Positions 34,959-44,281 of a stretch of 64,000 bases of DNA are shown here, in pieces (position 1 is the stretch's first letter; the number at the start of each line of letters is the position of its first letter). The stretch is from Pasteurellaceae bacterium (GTDB taxonomy: Bacteria; Pseudomonadota; Gammaproteobacteria; Enterobacterales; Pasteurellaceae), in the NCBI GenBank assembly GCA_900756155.1, contig CAAEJV010000003.1:1-64000 (forward strand), written 5' to 3'. Position numbers and translations under genes: made by a program. The notes under the pieces are model-generated. The model ran no database searches. It was not told the DNA's origin and saw only the letters and a list, made by a program, of their open reading frames with translations.

Positions 34959-35444
34959 TTACTCAGTCACGTAGAAAACTTGTTTTTCAAATTCGTGTTT
35001 ACCAATTTTGACAGTCAGCACATATTTGCCGATTGGATCTCTACGGTCGAATGTCCAGCAGTTCATCATATATTTACCATTTTCTAATGTTGGTCTGGTA
35101 TAAGTGATGGTATGGAGTTTTTTATTTGGTGATGACACCACTTTTGCATTCTCAATCGAACTAGTGAATTCACTTTGGGCTTGAGCTTTAAAGGTTTCAC
35201 TTACCGTTGCTTTTTTACCAAAATTCCCCGTTGCTACCCAACAAACTTTCTCAGTTTTATTGGAACGAGAGGTTTCTTTTTTATTTAAATCAGGTGATGG
35301 CTCCTGAGTTCTATCAAACACAGAGAGATAAATAGTGGGCTCATTTGCAGTATCTTTAGCTGTTTCTTTTGATTCTGGTGCTACAGCAAATGTGCCAGTT
35401 GAGAATAAGGTCGCAATTAAAGCAAATGTTGAGATTTTTTTCAT
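34959..35444 (-). CDS. Secreted protein of unknown function
   Basis: A 161-residue protein with a Sec signal peptide (MKKISTFALIATLFSTGTFA, cleavage near residue 20). A charged linker (residues 22-65) precedes a compact domain holding two cysteines (KVCWVATG and MMNCWTFD) that could form a disulfide in the periplasm. No family recognised. It has its own ribosome site (AAAGGAAT) and lies downstream of ftsP on the same strand, at the right edge of the hsd island. Confidence 0.7.
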   Translation of the reverse strand: MKKISTFALIATLFSTGTFAVAPESKETAKDTANEPTIYLSVFDRTQEPSPDLNKKETSRSNKTEKVCWVATGNFGKKATVSETFKAQAQSEFTSSIENAKVVSSPNKKLHTITYTRPTLENGKYMMNCWTFDRRDPIGKYVLTVKIGKHEFEKQVFYVTE

Positions 35445-35470
35445 GTTAGATTCCTTTTTATATCATTATT

Positions 35471-36880
35471 TTATTGAACAATCATTATACCAAGGCATCC
35501 CATATCTGCCAGCATTAAATTGGATGAGCCAAATAAGAAGGGATGAGTATTTGACGAAGGTTGTTCAAATTTTACTAAAATTTGTACTTTCTTTTTCACC
35601 CAAACCGTGTCTTTCCAGGCTAGCTCGGACACATCAACGTTGACATCATCTTGGCTTTCAATAACAAATTTAGCGCCTTGAATGGTGAAGCCCACAGGCA
35701 GCGAGCTGTTGATAATCCAACGTTCGACGGTGCCGGCTTTAGCCGAAACATCAACACGACGCGGATCAAAACGTTGTTTATTGATTAAGCCATTCGTTAC
35801 ATCCAATTCAAAGGTGCGTTCTTGGACGATTTTACTTTCGAGCATAGCCGTGGCATCAGTATTTAATTGCTCATTCATTTTTTTACTGAATGCAGAGATT
35901 TCACCTTGTGGACGAAGTTCTAAAACGGTGTTATCTGCAAAATAATTACCTGAGCTGAACACATTTTTGATTTTGTCGAAGAAACCACGTTTAGCCCCAG
36001 AGATGAGCGATATGCCTTCTCCTTCGCTTAAATTGATTAACACTTCGGCACGTTCTCCCGGTGCAAGAATAAGAGAATTAATCGCTTTACCTTGAGGTAA
36101 AAAACCTAAATCTCGTGCAATGAGCAACATGTCTTGTTCGTTATCTAAACGGAGATCATAGGCTCTTGCTAATGAAGCATTGAGTAAACGTAAGCGTACC
36201 CAACCGCGAGGGACATCAAGATAAGGCGCTTCTTGTCCATTAACAAGAAGACGATTGCCGACAAAGTGCGGTTGATTTTGCTTAAATAATTGTAATCCGT
36301 CGCCGTTAAATTCCATGTCTTGTAAGATTAATGGAATATCGTCCACACCATATTTGTGAGGAAGTTGTGATTTTAAGCTTTGATCATCTTCAATTAACCA
36401 CATCCCTACAATGCCACGATAGGTTTGATAAGCCGAGTTAGCCAGGGTTGCTGAACGATACCAGCAAGTCGCGGCAGGTTGGTCTATTGGGATAATCGGT
36501 GCCCAAGATTCCCCTTTTTTTAGGACTTTTGCAGCACCACCAAATAATTCGCCACTGGCTTGCAATCCTTGAATAGAGAGAGCAATGCTTTGTGGCAAAT
36601 TGTTGTGATAATTGAGTTTTGCAAAGGAACCCGATTTGATGCGAATAGTGGGTCCAAGGTAATTGCCGTTAAAGCCCCACACACTGACACTATGGGAACC
36701 ATCTAGCTTATAGCCGGTTTCTTCCATATTAAGAATAATGGGGCGACCACGTTTGGTTTCCATCAACGGCGGAATGGTTAATTTTTCACGAGATGCTGCT
36801 AATACTGATTGAGGTGTGGCAGCAAGTGCGGTTGAAATTGCGGTAGTTTTTAATAATTGGCGACGAGAAAGACGCAACAT
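35471..36880 (-). CDS. ftsP: Cell division protein FtsP (SufI), multicopper-oxidase-like
   Basis: A 469-residue periplasmic protein from ATG 36880 (AAGGAAAAT upstream; an earlier ATG would lie inside plsC). Twin-arginine signal SRRQLLKTTAISTALAA. Three cupredoxin-like domains with SVSVWGFNGNYLGPTIR and RGIVGMWLIED. The copper-binding His clusters of true multicopper oxidases are largely lost, as in E. coli SufI. It stabilises the divisome under stress and is a classic Tat substrate. Follows plsC by one base. Confidence 0.92.
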   Translation of the reverse strand: MLRLSRRQLLKTTAISTALAATPQSVLAASREKLTIPPLMETKRGRPIILNMEETGYKLDGSHSVSVWGFNGNYLGPTIRIKSGSFAKLNYHNNLPQSIALSIQGLQASGELFGGAAKVLKKGESWAPIIPIDQPAATCWYRSATLANSAYQTYRGIVGMWLIEDDQSLKSQLPHKYGVDDIPLILQDMEFNGDGLQLFKQNQPHFVGNRLLVNGQEAPYLDVPRGWVRLRLLNASLARAYDLRLDNEQDMLLIARDLGFLPQGKAINSLILAPGERAEVLINLSEGEGISLISGAKRGFFDKIKNVFSSGNYFADNTVLELRPQGEISAFSKKMNEQLNTDATAMLESKIVQERTFELDVTNGLINKQRFDPRRVDVSAKAGTVERWIINSSLPVGFTIQGAKFVIESQDDVNVDVSELAWKDTVWVKKKVQILVKFEQPSSNTHPFLFGSSNLMLADMGCLGIMIVQ

Positions 36881-36881
36881 A

Positions 36882-37604
36882 TTATTTTCCTTGTGCAATT
36901 TCAGCATCGAGTTCAGCGATGCGTTTTTCCATTAAATCGTGGCAGTAAGAGGCGAGTTCACGCACATTGTCTTTTGTGTATGATGACACATCGATCGGGT
37001 CCATCATTTCACAAATCACTTTACCATTATCCCAACGATTTAAATCAATTTTGTTGTGCGTCGTCGAACACACTACTGGCACGATTGGTACGCCAGCCGC
37101 AATTGCAGCATGGAATGCACCGGTTTTGAATGGCAATAAACCACGACCACGGCTACGTGTACCTTCAGGGAACATCCAAATTGACAGGTTGTCTTTATTG
37201 ATACGGCGAGCAAGTTCAATCATGGTGCTGTGTGCTTTAGAACGATTTTCACGATCTAGGAAAATATTACCCGTCACCCAATATAAAATACCGAAAAAAG
37301 GAATCCAAATTAGGCTTTTTTTACCCACACTCACCGTACGAGGGAGTACCATGTAAGAGATGGTTACCATATCGAAATTATTTTGGTGGTTACCGATGTA
37401 AATACAACGCGGCATATTCTCTTTATTTTGTGGAAAACGGTGTTCTACTTTTAAGCCAAATAAAGGGTATAAACGACCAAACCAGCGAGCCATAACGCCC
37501 ACATTACTTGGATTTTTGAAACGAATAAAGGAATAGATCGTACCGAGCACACAAATTAAAATACAACAAAGTACAACGATAAGAATTCTGGCGATTTTTA
37601 ACAT
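36882..37604 (-). CDS. plsC: 1-acyl-sn-glycerol-3-phosphate acyltransferase
   Basis: A 240-residue membrane-bound enzyme making phosphatidic acid. N-terminal hydrophobic segment (residues 5-27), motif I NHQNNFD (the HX4D variant), motif III FPEGTRSRGRG and motif IV VPIVPVV. First gene of a plsC-ftsP operon, divergent from lpxH; same block as in H. influenzae. Confidence 0.95.
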   Translation of the reverse strand: MLKIARILIVVLCCILICVLGTIYSFIRFKNPSNVGVMARWFGRLYPLFGLKVEHRFPQNKENMPRCIYIGNHQNNFDMVTISYMVLPRTVSVGKKSLIWIPFFGILYWVTGNIFLDRENRSKAHSTMIELARRINKDNLSIWMFPEGTRSRGRGLLPFKTGAFHAAIAAGVPIVPVVCSTTHNKIDLNRWDNGKVICEMMDPIDVSSYTKDNVRELASYCHDLMEKRIAELDAEIAQGK

Positions 37605-37691
37605 AGAAAATACCTAATTAAAATTTTTGGAAAGTATAGCAAATTACACAAAAATGTGTGCTAATCTAATGAAAAAAATGACGGAATAGTT

Positions 37692-38396
37692 ATGAAACCC
37701 ATTTATTTTATTGCAGATCTTCATTTGAGCGAAACGCATCCTGAATTAACCGCACTTTTTAACGATTTTATGCAAAACCAAGCACAAGAAGCGCAAGCGG
37801 TTTATATTTTAGGGGATCTTTTTGATTTTTGGATTGGTGATGATGAAACTTCACCTTTAATCTCACAAGTAAAACAGTTGATTAAAAACCTGACAGAAAA
37901 GGGTATTGCTTGTTATTTCATTCATGGCAATCGTGATTTTCTCGTCGGGAAAAAATTTGCACAAGATTGTGGTTTAACCTTATTGCCTGACTATCATTGT
38001 GTTGATCTTTATGGCGTGAAAACCTTAATTTGTCATGGTGATACCTTATGTATTGATGATGTGAAATATCAACAATTTCGCCGAAAGGTGCATCAAAAAT
38101 GGCGACAAAGATTGTTTTTATGCTTGCCATTAAAAGTGCGGTTAAAAATTGCAGAGAAAATTCGCGCGAAGAGTAAACAAGATAAGCAATATAAGTCACT
38201 GGATATCATGGATGTGAATTTAGCGTTTACGGCACAAACCGTAAAAGAATTTGGCGTAAATCGATTAATTCACGGTCATACGCATCGAGAAGCCATCCAT
38301 CAGGAAAAAGGGTACACGCGAATTGTGTTAGGCGATTGGCGAAATGATTATGCCTCAATTCTGGAAGTAACAGAAAACGGTTATCGGTTTATTTAA
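37692..38396 (+). CDS. lpxH: UDP-2,3-diacylglucosamine diphosphatase
   Basis: A 234-residue calcineurin-like phosphoesterase that releases UMP to form lipid X in lipid A synthesis. The metal ligands are visible in IADLHLSE, LGDLFDFWIGDD, FIHGNRDF, CHGDTLC and HGHTHRE. Peripheral to the inner membrane. Divergent from plsC. Two USS copies lie within or beside it. Confidence 0.95.
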   Translation: MKPIYFIADLHLSETHPELTALFNDFMQNQAQEAQAVYILGDLFDFWIGDDETSPLISQVKQLIKNLTEKGIACYFIHGNRDFLVGKKFAQDCGLTLLPDYHCVDLYGVKTLICHGDTLCIDDVKYQQFRRKVHQKWRQRLFLCLPLKVRLKIAEKIRAKSKQDKQYKSLDIMDVNLAFTAQTVKEFGVNRLIHGHTHREAIHQEKGYTRIVLGDWRNDYASILEVTENGYRFI

Positions 38397-38400
38397 ACAA

Positions 38401-38427
38401 AAAGCACAGGATTAAACCTGTGCTTTT
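38401..38427. terminator. Bidirectional terminator between lpxH and glmS
   Basis: AAAGCACAGG (38401-38410), loop ATTAAA, CCTGTGCTTT (38417-38426), with flanking A's and T's. Confidence 0.92.
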
Positions 38428-38460
38428 TTGTATTAAAACGTGCTGATTTTCAACCGCACT

Positions 38461-40293
38461 TTATTCTACGGTTACCGATTTTGCTAAGTTACGAGGTTGG
38501 TCTACGTCGGTTCCTTTAATTAATGCCACGTGGTATGACAATAATTGCATTGGAACGGTGTAGAAAATTGGTGCAATAATTTCATTCACTTTTGGCATGG
38601 TGATAATTTTCATGCCTTCGCTTGGTGTGAAGCCTGCTTCTTTATCAGCGAACACATAAAGCTGACCACCACGAGCACGTACCTCTTCAATGTTTGATTT
38701 CACTTTTTCAAGTAATTCATTATTTGGTGCGACCACGATAACCGGCATGTCTGCATCGATTAAGGCTAATGGACCGTGTTTTAATTCACCTGCCGCATAA
38801 GCTTCAGCATGGATATAAGAAATTTCTTTTAATTTCAATGAAGCTTCCATTGCGATTGGGTAGAATTCACCACGACCTAAGAAAAGTGCATGGTTTTTCT
38901 CTGCGAAGTCTTCTGCTAATGCTTCGATATCTTTATCAAATGCAAGGGCTTTTTCAACTTCAGCCGGAAGTGATTGTAACGCTTTTACAATTTCCACTTC
39001 TTGTTCGTTTGAGATATTGCCTTTTACTTTACCAATTGCAGTCACTAACATTAATAATGCAGCCAACTGAGTGGTAAAAGCTTTAGTTGATGCCACACCG
39101 ACTTCAACGCCAGCACGTGTCATGAATGCAAGATCGGATTCACGTACTAAAGATGAACTTGATACGTTACAGATCGTTAATGCTGCCATGTAACCTTTTT
39201 CTTTTGCAAGACGAAGTGCTGCAAGGGTATCCGCTGTTTCACCTGATTGAGAGATAGTCACTAACAAGCTATTCGGGCGAGTGACAAATTTGCGATAGCG
39301 GAATTCAGACGCGATTTCAACATCACAGCTTACGCCAGCAAGTGCTTCAAACCAGTAACGAGCCGTCATCCCTGCATTATATGAGGTACCACAAGCCACG
39401 ATTTGAATATGTTCAACTTTTTCTAAAATTTCAGCTGCGCCATTACCAATAGCATCCACAATCACGTTGTTATGAAGGATACGTCCTTCCATGGTGTTGA
39501 TTAATGCATTTGGTTGCTCATAGATTTCTTTTTGCATGAAATGGCGGAATTTGCCTTTTTCTGCTGCATCATTTTCAAGGTTAGACTCGTGCACTTCACG
39601 TTCTACTTTTTGACCATTCGCATCGTAAATATCCACGGTACGACGTGTAATTTCTGCAATGTCGCCTTCTTCTAAGTAGATGAAACGACGAGTCACGCTT
39701 AATAACGCGAGTTGGTCAGATGCCAGGAAATTTTCACCAATCCCTAAACCAATTACTAATGGGCTGCCTGAACGTGCAGCCACTAAATGTTCTGGATGTT
39801 CGCGATCTAATACCACCATACCGTATGCACCGGTAAGTTGTTTTACGGTTTTTTGGACAGCTTCAAGAAGATTTGAGGCTGTACGCATTTCCCATTCAAC
39901 GAGGTGAGCAATTACTTCGGTATCAGTTTGAGAATTGAACACATAACCACGAGATTTAAGCAATTCACGTAATTCTTCGTGATTTTCGATGATGCCATTA
40001 TGTACGACAGCAAAGTTACCCGAAGTATGTGGGTGAGCATTGGCTTCAGAAGGTTCACCATGAGTTGCCCAACGTGTGTGCGCAATCCCCGTACCACCGA
40101 TTAATGGTTTTATTGCAACGGCTTCATCAAGGGCTTTTACTTTACCTAAGCAGCGCACTCGGTGTAATTCATGGTTTGGATCCACGACAGCAACACCTGC
40201 AGAGTCATAACCACGATACTCTAAGCGGTGTAAACCATTAATTAAAATTTCTGCTACATCACGTTGTGCTACCGCACCAACAATACCACACAT
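38461..40293 (-). CDS. glmS: Glutamine-fructose-6-phosphate aminotransferase
   Basis: A 610-residue enzyme (E. coli 609) making glucosamine 6-phosphate for cell wall and LPS. N-terminal glutaminase domain with Cys2 nucleophile (MCGIVGAVAQRD) and HTRWATHG. Two SIS domains carry VACGTSYNAG, ISQSGETADT, the EVGVASTKAFTTQL loop and the C-terminal DQPRNLAKSVTVE. Transcribed after a DeoR-family gene with a 50-base gap, which suggests that regulator acts on it. Confidence 0.97.
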   Translation of the reverse strand: MCGIVGAVAQRDVAEILINGLHRLEYRGYDSAGVAVVDPNHELHRVRCLGKVKALDEAVAIKPLIGGTGIAHTRWATHGEPSEANAHPHTSGNFAVVHNGIIENHEELRELLKSRGYVFNSQTDTEVIAHLVEWEMRTASNLLEAVQKTVKQLTGAYGMVVLDREHPEHLVAARSGSPLVIGLGIGENFLASDQLALLSVTRRFIYLEEGDIAEITRRTVDIYDANGQKVEREVHESNLENDAAEKGKFRHFMQKEIYEQPNALINTMEGRILHNNVIVDAIGNGAAEILEKVEHIQIVACGTSYNAGMTARYWFEALAGVSCDVEIASEFRYRKFVTRPNSLLVTISQSGETADTLAALRLAKEKGYMAALTICNVSSSSLVRESDLAFMTRAGVEVGVASTKAFTTQLAALLMLVTAIGKVKGNISNEQEVEIVKALQSLPAEVEKALAFDKDIEALAEDFAEKNHALFLGRGEFYPIAMEASLKLKEISYIHAEAYAAGELKHGPLALIDADMPVIVVAPNNELLEKVKSNIEEVRARGGQLYVFADKEAGFTPSEGMKIITMPKVNEIIAPIFYTVPMQLLSYHVALIKGTDVDQPRNLAKSVTVE

Positions 40294-40343
40294 AGTTTTT
40301 CCTTATTTACTAAAATTAAAAGTCTTATTTTTCTGACCGCACT

Positions 40344-41126
40344 TTATGCCACATCTACACAAATTACTTCTACGCCTTGCGCCATTATGGCGTCTTTATC
40401 AGTCTGAGATAATTTGTTATCAGTAATCAGCACATCAATTTGCTGCCAGGTTAATTCCACATTTGGCATTTTTCTGCCAATTTTTTGTGATTCCACCATC
40501 ACGATCACTTCGCGAGATACTTCAGCCATCACTTGGCTTAAGCGAACCAACTCATTAAATGTCGTTGTACCACGTTCTAAATCAATGCCATCGGCACCAA
40601 TAAATAATTGGTCAAAATCATAAGAACGTAGCACTTGTTCGGCAATATTGCCTTGGAAGGATTCGGAACGCGTGTCCCAAGTGCCTCCCGTCATTAAGAG
40701 CGTAGGTTCATTTTCGAGTGAACGTAATGCTGTCGCCACCGAAAGCGAATTCGTCATCACAACCAAGCCTTGCTTGCGATTAAGTTGTTTAATCAATGCA
40801 GCGGTTGTGCTGCCACTATCCACAATAATACGATTATGATCACGAATACGTTCTGCAGCTGCCTTAGCTAAGACTAACTTTCGTTGCGAAAGTTCATCAT
40901 CTTGTTCTTCTTCGATGATTTCTTGTGGCATTAAAATGGCACCACCGTATTTACGAAGAAGGAAACCATTACTTTCCAATGCAGTGAGATCTTTTCGAAT
41001 CGTCACTTCAGAGGTGTCAAATAACTGTACTAGCTGTTCTACACTGACTTCACCTTGTTCTTGCAGCAGTTGCATGATGGCATGTCTGCGCTGTTGGGTA
41101 TTTCGGTGTTGAATGTTTCGTTTCAT
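40344..41126 (-). CDS. DeoR family transcriptional regulator upstream of glmS
   Basis: A 260-residue regulator. N-terminal winged HTH (residues 10-65: RRHAIMQLLQEQGEVSVEQL, DTSEVTIRKDLTALESNGFLLRKYGGA). The C-terminal DeoR sugar-phosphate sensor domain has IIVDSGSTTAALI, VVMTNSLSVATAL, LMTGGTW and FIGADGID. DeoR proteins sense phosphorylated sugars. Its position before glmS points to amino-sugar phosphate as effector (inference, similar to GlmR/AgaR-type regulators). TTTCG-type operator candidates lie upstream and inside the gene. Confidence 0.87.
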   Translation of the reverse strand: MKRNIQHRNTQQRRHAIMQLLQEQGEVSVEQLVQLFDTSEVTIRKDLTALESNGFLLRKYGGAILMPQEIIEEEQDDELSQRKLVLAKAAAERIRDHNRIIVDSGSTTAALIKQLNRKQGLVVMTNSLSVATALRSLENEPTLLMTGGTWDTRSESFQGNIAEQVLRSYDFDQLFIGADGIDLERGTTTFNELVRLSQVMAEVSREVIVMVESQKIGRKMPNVELTWQQIDVLITDNKLSQTDKDAIMAQGVEVICVDVA

Positions 41127-41146
41127 TATTTATATCCCGCAATAAG

Positions 41147-41157
41147 TTTCGGTTCGG
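41147..41157. promoter_or_regulatory. Candidate DeoR-family operator
   Basis: TTTCGGTTCGG stands about 20 bases before the regulator's ATG. TTTCG repeats are typical DeoR-family operator units. A perfect 8-3-8 inverted repeat AACTTTCG/CGAAAGTT (40876-40894) lies inside the coding region and may be an auxiliary site. Weak evidence. Confidence 0.4.
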
Positions 41158-41200
41158 AATTATATCGGCAAAATAATGATTGTAAAGCTAAAATTTAGGC

Positions 41201-41227
41201 AAAAAAAAACCCTGACAAAGCAGGGTT
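41201..41227 (-). terminator. Terminator after hupA
   Basis: AACCCTG (41208-41214) and CAGGGTT (41221-41227). On the minus strand the stem is followed by a run of T's (complement of 41201-41209). Confidence 0.9.
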
Positions 41228-41252
41228 CAATTAAAATTCGTTTTAAGAGCAA

Positions 41253-41525
41253 TTATTTGATTGCGTCTTTTAATGCTTTACCAGATACGAATGCTGGAAC
41301 TTTAGATGCTGCGATTTTGATTTCTGCACCAGTTTGTGGGTTACGGCCAGTACGTGCTGCACGTTTGTTTACTTTGAATGTACCGAAACCGATTAATTGA
41401 ACAGGTTCACCTTTTTTAAGGCTACCAGTGATAGCGGCTAAAGTAGCTTCTAATGCAGCTTTAGCTTGTTTTTTGTTTAATTCAGCTGCACTTGCAATTG
41501 CATCGATTAAATCTGTTTTGTTCAT
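41253..41525 (-). CDS. hupA: DNA-binding protein HU
   Basis: A 90-residue histone-like protein, standard length. MNKTDLIDAIA start, helical dimer core, and the DNA-binding arm with GFGTFKVNKRAARTGRNPQTG including the intercalating proline. It bends DNA and shapes the nucleoid. Placed after yjaG and hemE as in E. coli. Single transcript ending at its own terminator. Confidence 0.96.
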   Translation of the reverse strand: MNKTDLIDAIASAAELNKKQAKAALEATLAAITGSLKKGEPVQLIGFGTFKVNKRAARTGRNPQTGAEIKIAASKVPAFVSGKALKDAIK

Positions 41526-41662
41526 AAATTTGTACCTTCTGTTAAATTAAAATTGACTCTATTTAAATAAGCGTAGCTTTTAACTGCTACGGCTTGGGCA
41601 AGTCTAATCGAACTTGGCAGGAAATAAAAGCCCGATTTGCAAAAATTGTGACAAATCTCACG

Positions 41663-42253
41663 TTATTGCTCAATTTTTATACCAATGTTGGAGATTCCCT
41701 CCTGTTTAATCTCGTTTCGGAGGGATAAAATCAAGTCTATATCGCGTTTTTCACAGTCTTTGAGTAAGCGATAGATTTGCCATTGAAGGTCTAGTTCTTC
41801 TTCAATTTCTTCACGGCTTTTCAGTTCAGTTTCAGAAAGCTCACGATCTTCTTGTGTTTCTAACAAAGAACAAACCGTGCCTAATGAAATTTGGCTGATT
41901 TGAATTGCTTTTTCAAGTGTCTCGCCCGCGATAATCGCGTGCAATAATTCACCTAACGCTTCACAAGCATCGAGAGCGGGTACCACACCAAAGAAGTCAT
42001 AATCATTCACATCAGGAATAATTTCTTCAAGTTTCTCTAATTGGTTCTCGAAATTAATCTTTGCCTCTTTAACCGTTAGAAACTCCCACACTAAGTTTAA
42101 AATGTTATGATAGGTTTTTTCTGCAGGCTTTTGTTCGGTCATTTGACAAAACAGGGCAAAGTTCGGTGCCATACGTTCGCATAAGCAAGCCATAAAGGTC
42201 AGATGTTGCCAGCTTTCAACATTTTCGAGGCGCTTGTGAATTGGATTTCGCAT
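41663..42253 (-). CDS. yjaG: YjaG family protein (DUF416)
   Basis: A 196-residue acidic, mostly helical cytoplasmic protein. It begins with IHKRLENVESWQHLTFMACLCERM, the DUF416 start, and carries DYDFFGVVPALDACEAL. No biochemical function is established. It sits 11 bases after hemE, and E. coli keeps the same hemE-yjaG-hupA neighbourhood. Confidence 0.88.
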   Translation of the reverse strand: MRNPIHKRLENVESWQHLTFMACLCERMAPNFALFCQMTEQKPAEKTYHNILNLVWEFLTVKEAKINFENQLEKLEEIIPDVNDYDFFGVVPALDACEALGELLHAIIAGETLEKAIQISQISLGTVCSLLETQEDRELSETELKSREEIEEELDLQWQIYRLLKDCEKRDIDLILSLRNEIKQEGISNIGIKIEQ

Positions 42254-42264
42254 TTTTTTCTCGC

Positions 42265-43329
42265 TTATTTATGATAGGCTTTTGAGAACTCATGAATGGC
42301 ATCCACGAAGATTTTGGGTGCACTTTCTGGCACATCTTGGTGGATTCCATGACCTAAGTTAAATACATGTCCGCTGCCTTGACCAAAATCAGCTAAAATT
42401 GACCGCACTTCTTGCTCAATACGCTCTGCTGGTGCATATAACACGCTTGGATCCATATTGCCTTGTAGTGCCACTTTATGGCCCACACGCGCTTTTGCAT
42501 CAGCCAAATTAACTGTCCAGTCTAATCCGAGTGCATCACAGCCTGTATCAGCCATGGCTTCTAACCATAACCCGCCGCCTTTAGTAAATAAGGTTACCGG
42601 TACTTTACGACCATCGTGTTCACGAATTAAACCATCAACGATTTTGTGCATATATTGCAGAGAGAAATCTAAATATTCACGATGACCTAACACACCGCCC
42701 CAGGTATCAAACACCATGACCGCTTGTGCACCAGCTTTGATTTGAGCATTTAGGTATAAAATCACGGAATCCGCTACTTTATCTAATAAAAGATGTAAAG
42801 TTTGCGGTTCGGCATACATCATTTTTTTGATTTTATTGAAGGTTTTGCTGCTACCACCTTCAACCATATAAGTTGCCAGTGTCCACGGGCTACCAGAGAA
42901 ACCAATCAGTGGCACTTCGCCTTTTAGTTCGCGACGAATTGTACGCACAGCATTCATCACATATTGAAGTTCGCCTTCTGGGTCAGGAATCGGTAAATTT
43001 TCGACCGCACTTTTATTTTCAATTGGATGAGCAAATTTGGGGCCTTCACCTGCACCAAAACTTAAGCCTAAGCCCATCGCATCAGGAATGGTCAGAATAT
43101 CTGAGAACAAAATAGCCGCATCTAAAGCATAGCGACGAAGTGGCTGTAAGGTAACTTCACAAGCTAAATCCGCATTGCGGCAAAGAGACATAAAATCGCC
43201 TGCTTCTGCACGTGTTGCTTTATATTCAGGCAAATAGCGTCCCGCTTGGCGCATCATCCATACGGGGGTCATATCCACTGGTTCACGTAATAAGGCTTTT
43301 AAATAACGATCATTTTTTAATTCAGACAT
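42265..43329 (-). CDS. hemE: Uroporphyrinogen decarboxylase
   Basis: A 354-residue enzyme (E. coli 354) converting uroporphyrinogen III to coproporphyrinogen III. Start ATG 43329 follows AAAGGAAAG; a longer frame from 43380 enters nudC. Signatures PVWMMRQAGRYLPEY, ILFSDILTIPDAMG and GFSGSPWTLATYM are present. With hemN in the same window this suggests late haem synthesis genes are kept. Lies 10 bases after nudC. Confidence 0.97.
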   Translation of the reverse strand: MSELKNDRYLKALLREPVDMTPVWMMRQAGRYLPEYKATRAEAGDFMSLCRNADLACEVTLQPLRRYALDAAILFSDILTIPDAMGLGLSFGAGEGPKFAHPIENKSAVENLPIPDPEGELQYVMNAVRTIRRELKGEVPLIGFSGSPWTLATYMVEGGSSKTFNKIKKMMYAEPQTLHLLLDKVADSVILYLNAQIKAGAQAVMVFDTWGGVLGHREYLDFSLQYMHKIVDGLIREHDGRKVPVTLFTKGGGLWLEAMADTGCDALGLDWTVNLADAKARVGHKVALQGNMDPSVLYAPAERIEQEVRSILADFGQGSGHVFNLGHGIHQDVPESAPKIFVDAIHEFSKAYHK

Positions 43330-43339
43330 GGACTTTCCT

Positions 43340-44134
43340 TTATTTATTTTGTTCCGCTTTGCAAAGCTCAAGCGTAGCATTAATTAATTTGAGTGCGATA
43401 GTACCTGTTGGTGGTAATTCTGGCAAGGGGGCAGTAGTAGAAAACCATTGCGCATCATGCAGTTCTGTCTCTTGCAGTTGAATTTCTCCGCTGTCGTAAT
43501 CAGCTAAAAAGCCCACCATTTGTGAATTAGGGAATGCCCAAGGTTGGCTACCGAAATAGCGAATGTTTTTAATACGAATCCCCGTTTCTTCAAACACTTC
43601 ACGATGAACGGCATCTTCAAAGGTTTCACCCACTTCCACAAAACCGGCTAGCGTGGTGTAAATACCTGCTTTGCCTGGCGTGTAATGGCGTTTATGGTTG
43701 GCTAATAAAATCTCTGTGCCACGGCGAACGGCGACAATAATCGAAGGGCAAATAACGGGATAAGTACGATAGCCACAACTTGTGCATTGAACCGCTAGCT
43801 CATCGTGAGTTTGTTCCGCTTTTTGACCGCACTTTCCGCAGAATTGGTGGGTTTTCAAAAAATGATTGATTTCCACGCCTCGGCTTAACAAATGAAAATC
43901 TTCAGTTGGTAAAGACAACAAACTCCGCAGGGAAAGGTATTCTCGTTCATCTTGATCATTTTCTGCCACAAGCCATAAAGGTTGTGATTTCCATTTCCCG
44001 AGCAACATTGCTTTTTGCGTTGTGAGGCCGAGTTCCTTTGCTGTTCCGAAAGGCAGATCATTTTCCTGCCAATAAAGTGTCGATCCTTTGGTGAACAGCC
44101 AATATCCCTGATCTTCGGGCTGAATTGCTTTCAT
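43340..44134 (-). CDS. nudC: NADH pyrophosphatase / NAD-cap hydrolase NudC
   Basis: A 264-residue Nudix enzyme that cleaves NADH and removes NAD caps from RNA. The zinc ribbon is FCGKCGQKAEQT then VQCTSCGYRTYP, and the Nudix box is GFVEVGETFEDAVHREVFEETGI with following SQPWAFPNS (the NudC-specific SQPWPFPxS motif). Start ATG 44134 is chosen; an in-frame ATG at 44167 is created by a USS (ATGACCGCACTT) and is probably not used. First gene of nudC-hemE-yjaG. Confidence 0.94.
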   Translation of the reverse strand: MKAIQPEDQGYWLFTKGSTLYWQENDLPFGTAKELGLTTQKAMLLGKWKSQPLWLVAENDQDEREYLSLRSLLSLPTEDFHLLSRGVEINHFLKTHQFCGKCGQKAEQTHDELAVQCTSCGYRTYPVICPSIIVAVRRGTEILLANHKRHYTPGKAGIYTTLAGFVEVGETFEDAVHREVFEETGIRIKNIRYFGSQPWAFPNSQMVGFLADYDSGEIQLQETELHDAQWFSTTAPLPELPPTGTIALKLINATLELCKAEQNK

Positions 44135-44281
44135 ATTTTTCTCTTTTTGTTTCAAAAGTGCGGTCATTATAAAAGGGATTTTTCGGAAAAACGAATTTAA
44201 TTTCTGTGATAAAAATAGCTAGTCAGTTTTCGTTGTGCTACAGTAGCAACCTGTTTTTCTCTTTAAAATTAGGAATGACAA

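Noticed and set aside
40876..40894. 8-3-8 inverted repeat in the DeoR gene as a transcription terminator
   Set aside because: It lies inside an intact coding region with no T run; kept only as a weak operator candidate.
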